Below, one piece after another: positions 1 to 8,492 of a stretch of 64,000 nt of DNA (position 1 is the stretch's first letter; each line of letters starts with the position of its first letter). Source of the stretch: Hymenobacter nivis (lineage in GTDB: Bacteria > Bacteroidota > Bacteroidia > Cytophagales > Hymenobacteraceae); the NCBI RefSeq assembly GCF_006439025.1, contig NZ_RCYZ01000009.1, positions 125,868 through 189,867 of the forward strand, read 5' to 3'. Made by a program: the position numbers and the translations under genes. The notes under the pieces are model-generated. The model saw nothing but the letters and a program-made list of their open reading frames with translations. It did not search any database and was not told the origin of the DNA.

Positions 1-60
1 GTGGGCGTGGCCGCCGGCGTGGTGCTCTGGGACGTACTGGTGAAGCTGGGCGTGGTATAA
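1..60 (+). CDS. C-terminal end of a gene cut by the window edge
   Basis: Frame 1 is open from the first base and stops at TAA 58-60. It gives VGVAAGVVLWDVLVKLGVV, a hydrophobic tail ending in a short amphipathic piece, consistent with the last membrane segment of a small membrane protein. Too little is present to name a family. The next gene starts 32 bases downstream on the same strand, so the two may be co-transcribed. Confidence 0.5.
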   Translation: MGVAAGVVLWDVLVKLGVV

Positions 61-92
61 CGCCCCAGCCCGCTTTTCCCCTGCCCTAACCC

Positions 93-512
93 ATGCCCGA
101 TTTTCTTCGCTCCGACGACCAGCTGCGTGCCCTGCGCCCCCTGGTGCCCACCGAAACGCCCGCCGACGCGGCCCTCGATACCGTGGGCGACTTCCTGCAC
201 GCCACGCTGCGCCCCGTGCTGAAGCTGCAAAATGCGCTGCTGCTGGCCGCCGTGGCCGACTTCGTGCGCGACCACCACATCGCGCTGGCCACCGCCGACG
301 CCCCCACCCAGCAGCGCCTACTGGCCGAACTGCTGGGCCGCAACACCAAGCTGCGCTACACCATCATTGGCTTGGCCACGGCCCTGTTCACGGCCGCCGA
401 ATACGCCTACTACCGCACCCAGCGCCCCGAGCTAAACCGGCGCCTGCTGGAGCTGGCCCGGCAGCGGGTGCTGGGCCAGGCGGCGGCCGTGGGGGCCCTG
501 GCCGCGGCCTAA
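93..512 (+). CDS. hypothetical protein, 139 aa, alpha-helical
   Basis: Complete ORF from ATG 93 to TAA 512, closed by a strong intrinsic terminator directly after the stop. The protein is rich in Ala, Leu and Arg and looks all-helical. A middle segment around residues 85-110 (TIIGLATALFTAAEYAYY) is hydrophobic but also carries charged neighbours, so it could be one membrane helix or a buried core helix. No signal peptide, metal-binding motif or catalytic motif is seen, and I do not recognise the family. It shares its strand with the truncated membrane-type gene just upstream. Confidence 0.65.
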   Translation: MPDFLRSDDQLRALRPLVPTETPADAALDTVGDFLHATLRPVLKLQNALLLAAVADFVRDHHIALATADAPTQQRLLAELLGRNTKLRYTIIGLATALFTAAEYAYYRTQRPELNRRLLELARQRVLGQAAAVGALAAA

Positions 513-513
513 C

Positions 514-552
514 AAAAAAGCGGTGGGGCCCCTGGGGGCCCCACCGCTTTTA
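514..552. terminator. bidirectional intrinsic terminator
   Basis: A 17-bp perfect stem (516-532 with 535-551, AAAAGCGGTGGGGCCCC and its complement) with a 2-base loop. There is a T-run on the + side and an A-run on the other side, so it can stop both the + strand 139-aa gene and the converging terC-like gene that ends at 573. Confidence 0.85.
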
Positions 553-572
553 GCACTTTTGCCATGCAGGCG

Positions 573-1343
573 CTACTCGTATTCTGAGTTGCGCAGCTGC
601 ACGGCGTCCATGTTTTTGCGCATCCGCATGTTCAGCAGCTCCACTACGAGCGAGAAGAACATGGCGAAGTACACATAGCCCTTGGGCACCTCCTGGTGGG
701 CGGCTTCGAGCACCAGCATACCCCCGATCATAATCAAAAAGGCTAGGGCCAGCACTTTAATGCTGGGGTTGCGGTTCACAAAATCGGCCACCACGCCCGA
801 GAAGGCCAGCATGATGCCCATGGCCAGCACCACGGCGGCAATCATCACCAGCACGTTGCTTACCAGGCCCACGGCCGTGAGGATGGAGTCGAAGCTGAAC
901 ACAATGTCGATGATGACGATTTGCACAATGACGCCCGCCATTGTGGTGCCGGCCTTGCCAGTGCCGGCCGTGTCGTCGTCGTGGCCTTGCAGCTTTTCGT
1001 AGATCTCCACGATGCTCTTGTAAAGCAAGAACAAGCCCCCGGCCATCAAAATCAGATCGCGGCCTGTGACGCCGAAGGGGCCCTCTTCCGTCTGAATGGG
1101 CAGCGTGAAGAGCGGGGCCCGCAGGCTCACAAGCCACGAAATACTGGTGAGCAAGGCGATGCGGAACACCAGGGCCAACAGCAAGCCAATGGTGCGCCCG
1201 CGGGGCTGCTGCTCGCGCGGCAGCAGGTTCACGACGATGGAAATGAAGATGATGTTGTCGATGCCCAGCACGATTTCCATGAACGTGAGGGTCAGCAGGC
1301 TAATCCAGGTTTGCAGTTGCCCGAAGGCGGAGAAGTCGTACAT
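573..1343 (-). CDS. TerC family integral membrane protein
   Basis: A 256-aa multi-pass inner-membrane protein of the TerC family, whose members are linked to metal (Mn2+ and related) export and to tellurite resistance. Both conserved acidic motifs of the family are visible: MEIVLGIDNIIFISI near residues 22-36 and IVIIDIVFSFDSILTAVG near residues 143-160. The Asp residues in these helices are the family's proposed metal-binding sites. About seven hydrophobic helices are separated by a short charged loop around residues 113-130 (EKLQGHDDDTAGTGKAG). The length is typical of the short TerC form without a C-terminal CBS/CorC domain. The substrate cannot be told from sequence, and no other ter genes are nearby. 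Confidence 0.9.
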   Translation of the reverse strand: MYDFSAFGQLQTWISLLTLTFMEIVLGIDNIIFISIVVNLLPREQQPRGRTIGLLLALVFRIALLTSISWLVSLRAPLFTLPIQTEEGPFGVTGRDLILMAGGLFLLYKSIVEIYEKLQGHDDDTAGTGKAGTTMAGVIVQIVIIDIVFSFDSILTAVGLVSNVLVMIAAVVLAMGIMLAFSGVVADFVNRNPSIKVLALAFLIMIGGMLVLEAAHQEVPKGYVYFAMFFSLVVELLNMRMRKNMDAVQLRNSEYE

Positions 1344-1347
1344 AAAT

Positions 1348-1442
1348 CAAATGTGAAGATGCAAGAACGTGAAAATGTGAAAAATGTGACGGCAAGCAGA
1401 CCAGCTATTTCGCACATTTCACATCGCCTCATTTCACATTTT
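1348..1442. repeat. AATGTGAAA direct/inverted repeat cluster between terC-like gene and yajQ
   Basis: The 98-base spacer holds several copies of a short word: GTGAAGATG, GTGAAAATGTGAAAAATGTGA on the left, and CACATTTCACAT ... CATTTCACATTTTTA on the right as the reverse complement. The two sides can pair as an imperfect hairpin. It looks like an intergenic REP-type element or a hairpin terminator for the upstream yajQ transcript, not coding DNA. Confidence 0.5.
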
Positions 1443-1933
1443 TAGCTTTTCATGTTTACGAACTGCAGCGGCAAGCCGATGTCGGAGCGGCGCAGCACGG
1501 CAATGGCGGCCTGTAAGTCGTCGATTTTTTTGGCCGTAACGCGTACCTGGTCGTCCTGCATTTGGGCCTCTACCTTCACCTTGGCGTCCTTAATGGCCTT
1601 GATGATTTTGCGGCCGAAATCTTTGTCCACGCCGGCGCGCACCTTGATGGTTTTTTTGATGAGCTGGCCGCTGGGCTGCTCGTCGGCCGTGAAGTCGAGG
1701 CTTGTGCCGTCGATGCCCTGCTTCACCACGCGGCCCAGCAAAATATCTTCGAGGGCCTTCACGCGCATCGAGTTTTCGGAGGACAGCAGGATGGTGTTTT
1801 CTTTCTTGTTGAGCTCGATGCCGCCTTTGGTGTCGCGCAGGTCGTAGCGGGTAAGAAGTTCTTTTTGGGCCGTATTCACCGCGTTTTCGAGGGTTTGCGG
1901 GTCTACTTTGCTCACGATATCGAAGGATGCCAT
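1442..1933 (-). CDS. yajQ: YajQ family nucleotide-binding protein
   Basis: 163 aa, the usual YajQ length, starting MASFDIVSKVDPQTLENAVN as the family does. Conserved stretches include TRYDLRDTKGGIEL, GRVVKQGIDGTSLDF, GRKIIKAIKDAKVKVEAQ and the C-terminal VRVTAKKIDDLQ. YajQ proteins are small cytoplasmic proteins with two ferredoxin-like folds. Some bind nucleotides or cyclic di-GMP and act as regulators or RNA-associated factors. Whether this one binds c-di-GMP cannot be told here. It is monocistronic or the first gene of a two-gene unit with the terC-like gene. Confidence 0.93.
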   Translation of the reverse strand: MASFDIVSKVDPQTLENAVNTAQKELLTRYDLRDTKGGIELNKKENTILLSSENSMRVKALEDILLGRVVKQGIDGTSLDFTADEQPSGQLIKKTIKVRAGVDKDFGRKIIKAIKDAKVKVEAQMQDDQVRVTAKKIDDLQAAIAVLRRSDIGLPLQFVNMKS

Positions 1934-2109
1934 GTCGGAATTTTAAATTAAAGTACGGATGAAGCGGCCGCCACCCGGCGCGAAGATAGCCGGGGCCCGG
2001 GTGCTTCTTTGCGCCCAGCCCCGGGGCTCCGGCCGGCCGAAACGGCCTTGTAGTACGCGCCGGGCCGCCGGGCGTTGCCCGCGCCGCCGGGGCCCCGGCG
2101 GTTGTTGCT

Positions 2110-2117
2110 TACCTTCC
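2110..2117 (+). promoter_or_regulatory. putative -7 element 5 bases before the thioesterase start
   Basis: TACCTTCC resembles the Bacteroidota -7 consensus TAnnTTTG and lies five bases before ATG 2123. Transcription starting 5-8 bases downstream would give a leaderless mRNA. It is one of nine such cases in the window. Confidence 0.35.
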
Positions 2118-2122
2118 GCCCC

Positions 2123-2611
2123 ATGCCTCCCCTCCCCGACCTGGCCGCCATGGTGGCCGTGTACAACCAAATCAACCGCTACGGCCGCGCCAACGGCATG
2201 GTGCTGGCCGTGCCGGGCCCCGGCCAGGCCGACTACCGGATGCGCGTGCTTCCCGAGCATTTGTCGTCACCGAACACGTGCCACGGCGGCGTGCTGGCCG
2301 GCCTCATGGACGCGGCCCTCGGCGCGGCGGCCCTCACGCTGGCCTTCACCACCCAGGAACTGGTGGCTACCGTCGAGTTTAAGATGAACTACTTGCACCC
2401 CGTGCACCTGCACGACGAGCTGCGCGCCGAAGGCCGCGTGGAGCACACCGGCCAGCGCCTGCTGGTGAGCAGCTGCGTGGTATACCGGGTGGTGGCCGGG
2501 GCCCCCGATGTGGCCGTGGCCCGCGGCCTGGGCACCTTCAACCGCTACCCGGCCAGCAAGCGCGACTTTGCCGATCTGCTCCGGGGCCCCCAATCCGACC
2601 ACATTCGGTAG
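2123..2611 (+). CDS. PaaI-family hotdog thioesterase
   Basis: 162 aa when started at ATG 2123. An upstream in-frame TTG (2075) would add 16 Pro/Arg-rich residues and is less likely. The hotdog core of PaaI-type acyl-CoA thioesterases is visible: NTCHGGVLAGLMDAALGAAA, with the H-G-G and the acidic Asp on the central helix, then VATVEFKMNYLHPV and LRAEGRVEHTGQRLLVSSCVVY. These enzymes hydrolyse aryl- or acyl-CoA thioesters in the cytoplasm as tetramers. The substrate is unknown and no phenylacetate or fatty-acid genes adjoin it. It is transcribed alone and faces the NYN gene across a shared terminator. Confidence 0.82.
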   Translation: MPPLPDLAAMVAVYNQINRYGRANGMVLAVPGPGQADYRMRVLPEHLSSPNTCHGGVLAGLMDAALGAAALTLAFTTQELVATVEFKMNYLHPVHLHDELRAEGRVEHTGQRLLVSSCVVYRVVAGAPDVAVARGLGTFNRYPASKRDFADLLRGPQSDHIR

Positions 2612-2633
2612 CCCGCGGCGGGGGCGCCAAAAG

Positions 2634-2666
2634 AAAAAGCGCCGCGGGGGCCCCGCGGCGCTTTTA
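2634..2666. terminator. bidirectional intrinsic terminator
   Basis: AAAAGCGCCGCGGGG (635-649 of this kilobase) pairs perfectly with CCCCGCGGCGCTTTT. A-run and T-run on the two sides let it serve both the thioesterase gene (+) and the NYN gene (-). Confidence 0.82.
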
Positions 2667-2686
2667 CATATTTATACCAAACTGGC

Positions 2687-3715
2687 TTACAGCTCAACGG
2701 GCACCGTTTGCAGATCGGGCTCGGATTCGGGCTCGTAGTCGTCGGTTTCCGACAGCTGGGGGGCCGTTACCTTGCGCACGTTGCGGGCGCAGTCCTCGTC
2801 GCGGTGGTTGCGGCCCACCGTGAACTCCACCCAGTCGCCCTCGCGCAGGTCGTTGAAGTCGCCCTCGGTGAGGTCGGCGTAGCTGAAGAACAAATTGTTG
2901 GGCGGCATCACCACGAAGCCGAAGCCGTTTTTCAGGTTCTTGATGGTGCTCATGCCGGTGGTACCCACGGGGCCCGCGGCGGTGGGGCCGTTGGGGCGGG
3001 CGGGCTTGGGGGCGGCGGTGGCGGCAGCCATGGTGCTGGGGGCAAACGCGGCCGGCTCCGACTGGCTCACGAACAGGGCCTCCACTACTTCGTCCTGTGC
3101 GGTCAGGCCGCGGTCAATCACGGCGTGCATGGCCACGGGGTAGGTCACCTGCTCCAGCAGCTGCTGCGAGGCGCGCGTCACGCGGGTTTCGCCCTTGAAG
3201 TCTTCGTACTTGAAGTCCCAGTTCAGCAGCATCACGCGGGTGCCCACGGTGTTGAGCTTGCGGATGAGGGGCACGTAGTCCGAGTCGCCGGCGATGAGCA
3301 CCACCACGTCGAGGGTTTTGTGCAGGGCCAGCTCCAGGGCCTCCAGCGATAGCCACACGTCGATGCCCTTTTCCTGCAAGCGGCCGTCGCGGGTTTTCAG
3401 GGGCATGTAGTGGGTGCTCACGCCCAGGTTCATCAAAATATCGTCGAGCAGGCGGTCGTGAAACAGGCGGTCTTTGTCGCGGGCCTCGGTGGCCGAGAGG
3501 CGGCCTCGGAAGAAGTGCGCGTCGGTAATCTGCGCCAGGCGCACATCTACGTCCTCTTCCTCGGCCACCTGGTGGCGGATAAACTCGTGCAGGCCTTCGA
3601 GGCTGATGCGCGCCTTCCGCTCGTGCTGGAAATAGTAATAGTCGCTGATTTTTAAAAAATAATTGCCGTCGTAAAACACGCCGACGCGAATCAGGGGGCT
3701 ATTCATCTGGTTCAT
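2687..3715 (-). CDS. NYN-domain (LabA/DUF88-type) protein with C-terminal cold-shock-like domain
   Basis: 342 aa. Residues about 8-210 form a NYN/PIN-like ribonuclease domain with acidic positions at FYDGNYFLK (strand 1), QEKGIDVWLSLEAL, and VLIAGDSDYVPLIRKL, the metal-binding pattern of LabA/NYN proteins. A Pro/Ala-rich linker (about residues 230-265) leads to a small beta-barrel-like tail, STIKNLKNGFGFVVMP...GDWVEFTVGRN, which resembles a cold-shock/S1-type RNA-binding domain. This suggests a cytoplasmic RNA-processing or RNA-decay enzyme that brings its own RNA grip. The start at MNQMNSPLI puts the first catalytic Asp where the family expects it. Target RNA unknown. Confidence 0.8.
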   Translation of the reverse strand: MNQMNSPLIRVGVFYDGNYFLKISDYYYFQHERKARISLEGLHEFIRHQVAEEEDVDVRLAQITDAHFFRGRLSATEARDKDRLFHDRLLDDILMNLGVSTHYMPLKTRDGRLQEKGIDVWLSLEALELALHKTLDVVVLIAGDSDYVPLIRKLNTVGTRVMLLNWDFKYEDFKGETRVTRASQQLLEQVTYPVAMHAVIDRGLTAQDEVVEALFVSQSEPAAFAPSTMAAATAAPKPARPNGPTAAGPVGTTGMSTIKNLKNGFGFVVMPPNNLFFSYADLTEGDFNDLREGDWVEFTVGRNHRDEDCARNVRKVTAPQLSETDDYEPESEPDLQTVPVEL

Positions 3716-4076
3716 GCGGATGGGGTAGTAAAATATTAGTAAATGAGAGACGTTTTAGGTGAGACAGGCGGACAGGGCCCCGCTGCGCGGGCCAAAGCGG
3801 CGGCGCGGAACGGAGCGGGTCAGGAGTGGGTGGGGGAGAGCCGGCGGCCGAGAACCGGGCCGGCTGGGGGCCCCAGCGGGCCATTAATTAATAGTTATAG
3901 TGACTAATTAAGCGTGGCCCGGGCCAGCAGAACCAATTAATAACGAAGAAATAACGTATAAATCGGCAATTGCCTCCCGCCCCTTCCGCACATATCCGCT
4001 GCGAAGCTAATAGCCCTTGCCGACTAATGCAACCGATTGCCGGTTTCTTTTACACCCGAAGCACAGAAAATAGCAG
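3716..4076. other. 361-bp spacer without a supported gene
   Basis: Between the NYN gene (reading away) and the end of the YdjM-type gene. It contains a GGGGCCCC-centred palindrome (GCTGGGGGCCCCAGC, 3866-3880), then an AT-rich stretch with TTAATTAATAGTTATAG...CTAATTAA (3892-3910) that could hold the NYN gene promoter or a binding site. An ORF on the minus strand across the 5' half has no protein-like features. Confidence 0.5.
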
Positions 4077-4817
4077 CTAAAATCCTATTTTGCCCATTAT
4101 CAGGCCCAGCACCAGCAGCGCGTAGCCAGCGCAAATACTTACTTCGAGCACGTTGCCGGCGGCCGAGCCCGTGCGGATAAGTGGTACTTTAAAGGCATAG
4201 TTGAGCAGCGGAAACAGCCAGCGCACGCCCGCTTTGGTGAGGGTGTCGGCCACGAGGTGCGAGGCGTAGCCGGTGCCCGCAAACAGGGCCACGCCGCGCC
4301 AGCCCAGGTGGTGCTCGGCCAGGTAGCCGATGTAGGTCCAGAAGGCAGTGGCCCAGATGGTGTGCGTCCAGGAGCGGTGGCTGGTGAAGGGCGCCAGGGC
4401 GATGAACGCGCCCAGCAAGCTCAGCCACACCTGCCCGGCGTAGAGGCCCGCCACGCCCGTGCCCAACCCCGTGAAGAGCAGCGCTAGCCGCCGCGTGGAG
4501 CCCCCCTGCAAGCCCGCCCCCAGCAGCGCAAAGCCCAGGGCAATAAGGTAGTACAAGCGCTGCCCGCCGCCCACGTGCAGGTGCAAATAGCTATAGGTAG
4601 CAATGACCAGCGCCGCCGCCACGAAGGCCCAGCGCACGTAGTGCTGCGCAAAGCCCAGGCGCTGGCTCAGGCGGCTTTCGGGGTGGTCGAGGTCGGGGGC
4701 CAGGGCCGAGAAGCCAGCCAGGGCCACGCCGGCCAGCGACGCCGGCACGCCCGGAACCAGCCCGGCGATGGCCACGCCCGTAATCAGGCCGATGGCTAGA
4801 TGAGAAGATCCGCGCAC
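4077..4817 (-). CDS. YdjM/DUF457-type membrane-bound putative metal-dependent hydrolase
   Basis: 246 aa starting at GTG 4817. Starts with SSHLAIGLITGVAIAG, then the family hallmark DLDHPESRLSQRLG (about residues 41-54), a His/Asp pattern seen in YdjM-type (LexA-regulated in E. coli) proteins annotated as metal-dependent hydrolases. A second motif, TSHRSWTHTIWATAFWTYIGYLAEHH split over residues 140-170, and SHLVADTLTKAGVRWLFPL supply further conserved His/Asp. About six membrane segments. The biochemical activity of the family is not established. A Bacteroidota-type -7 word, TAGCTTTG, lies about 30 bases upstream on this strand. Confidence 0.75.
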   Translation of the reverse strand: MRGSSHLAIGLITGVAIAGLVPGVPASLAGVALAGFSALAPDLDHPESRLSQRLGFAQHYVRWAFVAAALVIATYSYLHLHVGGGQRLYYLIALGFALLGAGLQGGSTRRLALLFTGLGTGVAGLYAGQVWLSLLGAFIALAPFTSHRSWTHTIWATAFWTYIGYLAEHHLGWRGVALFAGTGYASHLVADTLTKAGVRWLFPLLNYAFKVPLIRTGSAAGNVLEVSICAGYALLVLGLIMGKIGF

Positions 4818-4913
4818 TAAAAATTGACTAACAATAAAAGGGGCGCAAAGCTACGCGGCCCGCCCGCGGGGGCCCCGGAAACCTTCGTTGGGCCCCGGGT
4901 GTATTGAAGGGGC

Positions 4914-4945
4914 CAGCCCGGCCGGAACGCGTTCCGGCCGGGCTG
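4914..4945. promoter_or_regulatory. 32-bp perfect palindrome upstream of mfd
   Basis: CAGCCCGGCCGGAACG followed by its exact reverse complement with no loop, ending 31 bases before the mfd start. There is no T-run, so a normal intrinsic terminator is unlikely. It could be an operator or a cruciform/leader hairpin. Confidence 0.55.
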
Positions 4946-4976
4946 CTGTACGTGTTTTCGCCTAGCCCCGCCCGTT

Positions 4977-7900
4977 GTGCAAGTAGTTGACTTTCTGCGT
5001 TTATACCGCCTCTCGCCCGAAATCCAAACCCTGGCGGCCCGCCTGCGCGAGGCCGCCAAGCCGGCCCCCGGTGGTGTGCGCCTGCACCTGCGCGGCCTGG
5101 TGGGCAGCCAAGACGCGGTGGTGGCCGCCGCGGCCGCCAACCCCCAGCACGCCCACGTGTTTGTGCTGCACGACAAAGAGGAAGCAGCTTATTTCTTGGC
5201 CGATTTGCAGCACTTGCTGCCCGAGGGCAGCGAGGCGCTGCTGTTCCCCAGCTCGTACAAGCGGCCCTACCAGTTCGACGAAACCGAGAATGCCAACGTG
5301 CTGATGCGCGCCGAGGCCCTGAACCGCCTCAACACGGTGCGCGGCGGCGCGGCGGGCCAGGGCGTTTTCATCGCTACGTACCCGGAGGCCCTGACGGAGA
5401 AGGTCATCAACCGCCAGAGCCTGGTAAAGAACACGTTCACGGCCAAGACGGGCGACAAGCTGGACGTGAATTTCTTGGGCGAACTGCTGGGCGAGTACGA
5501 TTTTGAGAAGACGGATTTTGTGTACGAAGCCGGCCAATACGCCGTGCGCGGCGGCATCGTGGACGTGTTCAGCTACGCCAACGACCTGCCGTTTCGGCTG
5601 GAATTGTTCGGCGACGAGATTGAGAGCATCCGCACGTTCAACCCCGAAACGCAGCTCTCGGTGGAACCGCGGCCGCAGGTGAGCATCATTCCGAACGTGC
5701 AAACCAAGCTGTTGCAGGAAAAGCGGGAGGCATTTTTTGAGTTTTTGCCCCCCACAGCCTGCCTGTGGGTGAAGGACGTGCGCCAGACGCTGGACGTGGT
5801 GGCGGACTTGTTTGAGAAGGCAGAAACCAACTTCCAGGCGATGCTGGGCGAGGGCGGCGGGATGCAGATTGTGAGCAAGCCGGCCGACTTGTTCGAGTCG
5901 GGCAAGAACTTCAAGAAGTCGCTCGACGGGTTTGCGGTGGTGGAGTTTGGCAAGCGGTTCCACTTCAAGAACGCCGATTCGTTTCAGTTTGCGGCCAAGC
6001 CGCAGCCGAGCTTTAATAAGGAATTCCCGCGCATGGCGAAGAATCTGCGCGAGAACCAGGTGCGCGACTTCACCACGATAATTGCCGCCGATACGGTGCG
6101 GCAGGCCGACCGGCTGCGCACCATTTTCGACGAGATTGACAACAACGTGCAGTTCCAGCACCTGCTGCTGGCCCTGCGCGAGGGCTACGTAGACGAGCAG
6201 ATGGGCCTGGCCGTGTACACCGACCACCAGCTGTTTGAGCGCTACTACAGGGCCCAGGAAACCAAGAAGTTCTCGAAGAAAAAAGCGCTGACGCTGCGCG
6301 AGCTGAAGACCTTGCAGCCCGGCGACTACGTGACGCACCAAGACTACGGCATTGCCCGGTTCGCGGGCCTGACGCAGGTGGACATCAACGGGCAGATTCA
6401 GGAGGCCATCCGGCTGGTGTACCGCGACGACGACGTGCTGACGGTGAGCATCCACGCGCTGCACAAAATTGCCAAGTACAGCGGCGCCGAGGGGGCCCCA
6501 CCGAGCATGAGCAAGCTGGGCTCGCCGGAGTGGGAGAACAAGAAGCGGGCAGTCAAGAAGAAAGTGAAGGACATTGCGGCCGACCTTATCCGACTGTATG
6601 CCAAGCGGAAGACGGCCCCGGGCTTCGCGTTTTCGGCTGATGGCTTCATGCAGGCCGAGTTGGAATCGAGCTTCATTTACGAGGACACACCCGACCAGGC
6701 CAAGGCCACCGAGGACGTGAAGCACGACATGCAGCAGCCCCACCCGATGGACCGCTTGGTGTGCGGCGACGTGGGCTTCGGCAAGACGGAAGTGGCGATT
6801 CGGGCGGCGTTCAAGGCCGTGGCCGATGGCAAGCAGGCGGCGGTGCTGGTACCGACGACCATTTTGGCGATGCAGCACTACAAGACGTTCCGCGACCGGC
6901 TGGCCACGCTGCCCGTGACGGTGGAGTACGTGAACCGCTTCAAAACCACGAAGCAGATCAAGGAAACCTTGCAGCGCGTGGCGGAGGGTAAAACCGACAT
7001 CCTCATCGGCACGCACCGGCTCACCAATAAGGACATTGTTTTCAAGGACCTCGGGCTGCTCATCATCGACGAAGAGCAAAAGTTTGGTGTGAAGACCAAG
7101 GACAAGCTCAAGGAACTGAAGGTGAACGTGGACACGCTCACGCTTTCGGCCACACCGATTCCGCGGACGCTGCACTTTTCGCTGATGGGGGCCCGGGACT
7201 TGAGCGTGATTGCCACGCCGCCGCCCAACCGCCAGCCGGTGCAAACCGAGTTGCACGTGTTCGACGAGCTCATCATCCGCGATGCGGTGGCACGCGAGCT
7301 GAAGCGCGGCGGGCAGGTGTTTTTCGTGCACAACCGCATCAAGGACATAGAGGAAGTGGCGGGCATGATCCTGCGCCTCGTGCCCGACGCCAAGATTACC
7401 TACGCCCACGGCCAGATGGAGGGCGACATGCTTGAAAAGCGCATGATGAAATTTGTGGAGGGCGAGTACGACGTGTTGGTGAGCACGAGCATCATCGAGA
7501 GCGGGCTCGACATTCCGAACGCCAACACCATCATCATCAACCGCGCGCACCTGGCCGGCCTCAGCGACTTGCACCAGATGCGGGGCCGCGTGGGCCGCTC
7601 CAACCGCAAGGCGTACTGCTACTTGCTAACGCCGCCCGTGGCCAACCTGCCCGCCGACGCCCGCAAGCGCCTGAGCACGCTGGAGGAGTTTTCGGACCTC
7701 GGCGCGGGCTTCAACGTGGCCATGCGCGACCTCGACATTCGGGGGGCCGGCAACCTGCTGGGCGGCGAGCAGAGCGGCTTCATCAACGACCTGGGCTACG
7801 AAACCTACCACCAGATATTGGACGAGGCGGTGCGTGAACTCAAGGAAACCGAGTTTAAAGACCTGTTCCTGGGCGACTCGAACCAGCGCTTGCAAGCTGC

Positions 7901-8390
7901 CGCCGGGGCCGCCCGCAACCACGAGTGCAGCGTGGAAACCGACCGCCAAGTGCTGATACCGGACCGCTACGTGAGCAACGTGTCGGAGCGATTGCAGCTG
8001 TACGCCAAGCTCGACCGGGCCGAGAAGCCCGAGGCCCTGCGCAAGCTGCTGGCCAGTATGGTGGACCGCTTCGGGCCCCTACCGGCCGAGGTGGAGCAGC
8101 TGGCCGACTTGGTGCGGCTGCGCTGGCAGGCCGGCCGCCTGGGCTTTGCCAAGCTCACGCTGAAGCGAGACACGCTGAAAGGCTACCTGCCCGCGGGCCC
8201 CGACCACCAGGCGTACTTCCAGGGCGACCAGTTTGGCGACATCCTCAACTACGTGCAGACCCACGCCCGAAGCGCCAGCATGAAGGAACGTAAAGAGCAG
8301 CTGGTGATTACGTTCGAAGAAGTGAAGTCCATCCCGCAGGCCAAAAAGGTACTGGCCGAGCTCGGCAGTGCCGAACTGGTGGAGGCGTAG
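4977..8390 (+). CDS. mfd: transcription-repair coupling factor Mfd
   Basis: 1137 aa, normal for Mfd, starting at GTG 4977. It removes RNA polymerase stalled at DNA lesions and recruits UvrA. The N-terminal UvrB-like part (residues about 20-400) is followed by the CarD-like RNA polymerase interacting domain (about 440-520, LQPGDYVTHQDYGIARF). The RecG-like SF2 translocase comes next, with Walker A GDVGFGKTEVA (about 597-607), DEEQ box IIDEEQKFGV (about 695-704) and motif III TLSATPIPRTL. Motifs V/VI follow (STSIIESGLDIPNANTIII, QMRGRVGRS). The C-terminal TRCF domain (about 1000-1120) is intact. It stands alone with no neighbouring repair genes. The GTG start is the only reasonable one that retains the N-terminal helix. 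Confidence 0.97.
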   Translation: MQVVDFLRLYRLSPEIQTLAARLREAAKPAPGGVRLHLRGLVGSQDAVVAAAAANPQHAHVFVLHDKEEAAYFLADLQHLLPEGSEALLFPSSYKRPYQFDETENANVLMRAEALNRLNTVRGGAAGQGVFIATYPEALTEKVINRQSLVKNTFTAKTGDKLDVNFLGELLGEYDFEKTDFVYEAGQYAVRGGIVDVFSYANDLPFRLELFGDEIESIRTFNPETQLSVEPRPQVSIIPNVQTKLLQEKREAFFEFLPPTACLWVKDVRQTLDVVADLFEKAETNFQAMLGEGGGMQIVSKPADLFESGKNFKKSLDGFAVVEFGKRFHFKNADSFQFAAKPQPSFNKEFPRMAKNLRENQVRDFTTIIAADTVRQADRLRTIFDEIDNNVQFQHLLLALREGYVDEQMGLAVYTDHQLFERYYRAQETKKFSKKKALTLRELKTLQPGDYVTHQDYGIARFAGLTQVDINGQIQEAIRLVYRDDDVLTVSIHALHKIAKYSGAEGAPPSMSKLGSPEWENKKRAVKKKVKDIAADLIRLYAKRKTAPGFAFSADGFMQAELESSFIYEDTPDQAKATEDVKHDMQQPHPMDRLVCGDVGFGKTEVAIRAAFKAVADGKQAAVLVPTTILAMQHYKTFRDRLATLPVTVEYVNRFKTTKQIKETLQRVAEGKTDILIGTHRLTNKDIVFKDLGLLIIDEEQKFGVKTKDKLKELKVNVDTLTLSATPIPRTLHFSLMGARDLSVIATPPPNRQPVQTELHVFDELIIRDAVARELKRGGQVFFVHNRIKDIEEVAGMILRLVPDAKITYAHGQMEGDMLEKRMMKFVEGEYDVLVSTSIIESGLDIPNANTIIINRAHLAGLSDLHQMRGRVGRSNRKAYCYLLTPPVANLPADARKRLSTLEEFSDLGAGFNVAMRDLDIRGAGNLLGGEQSGFINDLGYETYHQILDEAVRELKETEFKDLFLGDSNQRLQAAAGAARNHECSVETDRQVLIPDRYVSNVSERLQLYAKLDRAEKPEALRKLLASMVDRFGPLPAEVEQLADLVRLRWQAGRLGFAKLTLKRDTLKGYLPAGPDHQAYFQGDQFGDILNYVQTHARSASMKERKEQLVITFEEVKSIPQAKKVLAELGSAELVEA

Positions 8391-8492
8391 TGCTTGCGAA
8401 AGACGTGAAATGAAGGGCCTGGGGGCCCAACGCGGCGGCCGGAACGCCGTAAGCTTAGCTAAGATTTTCGCATTCCCACGCTCCTATTTTTT

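Noticed and set aside
5001..7574. 857-codon minus-strand frame inside mfd
   Set aside because: Shadow of mfd; composition (His, Gln, Leu, Arg rich) is that of an antisense frame and all Mfd motifs are on the other strand.
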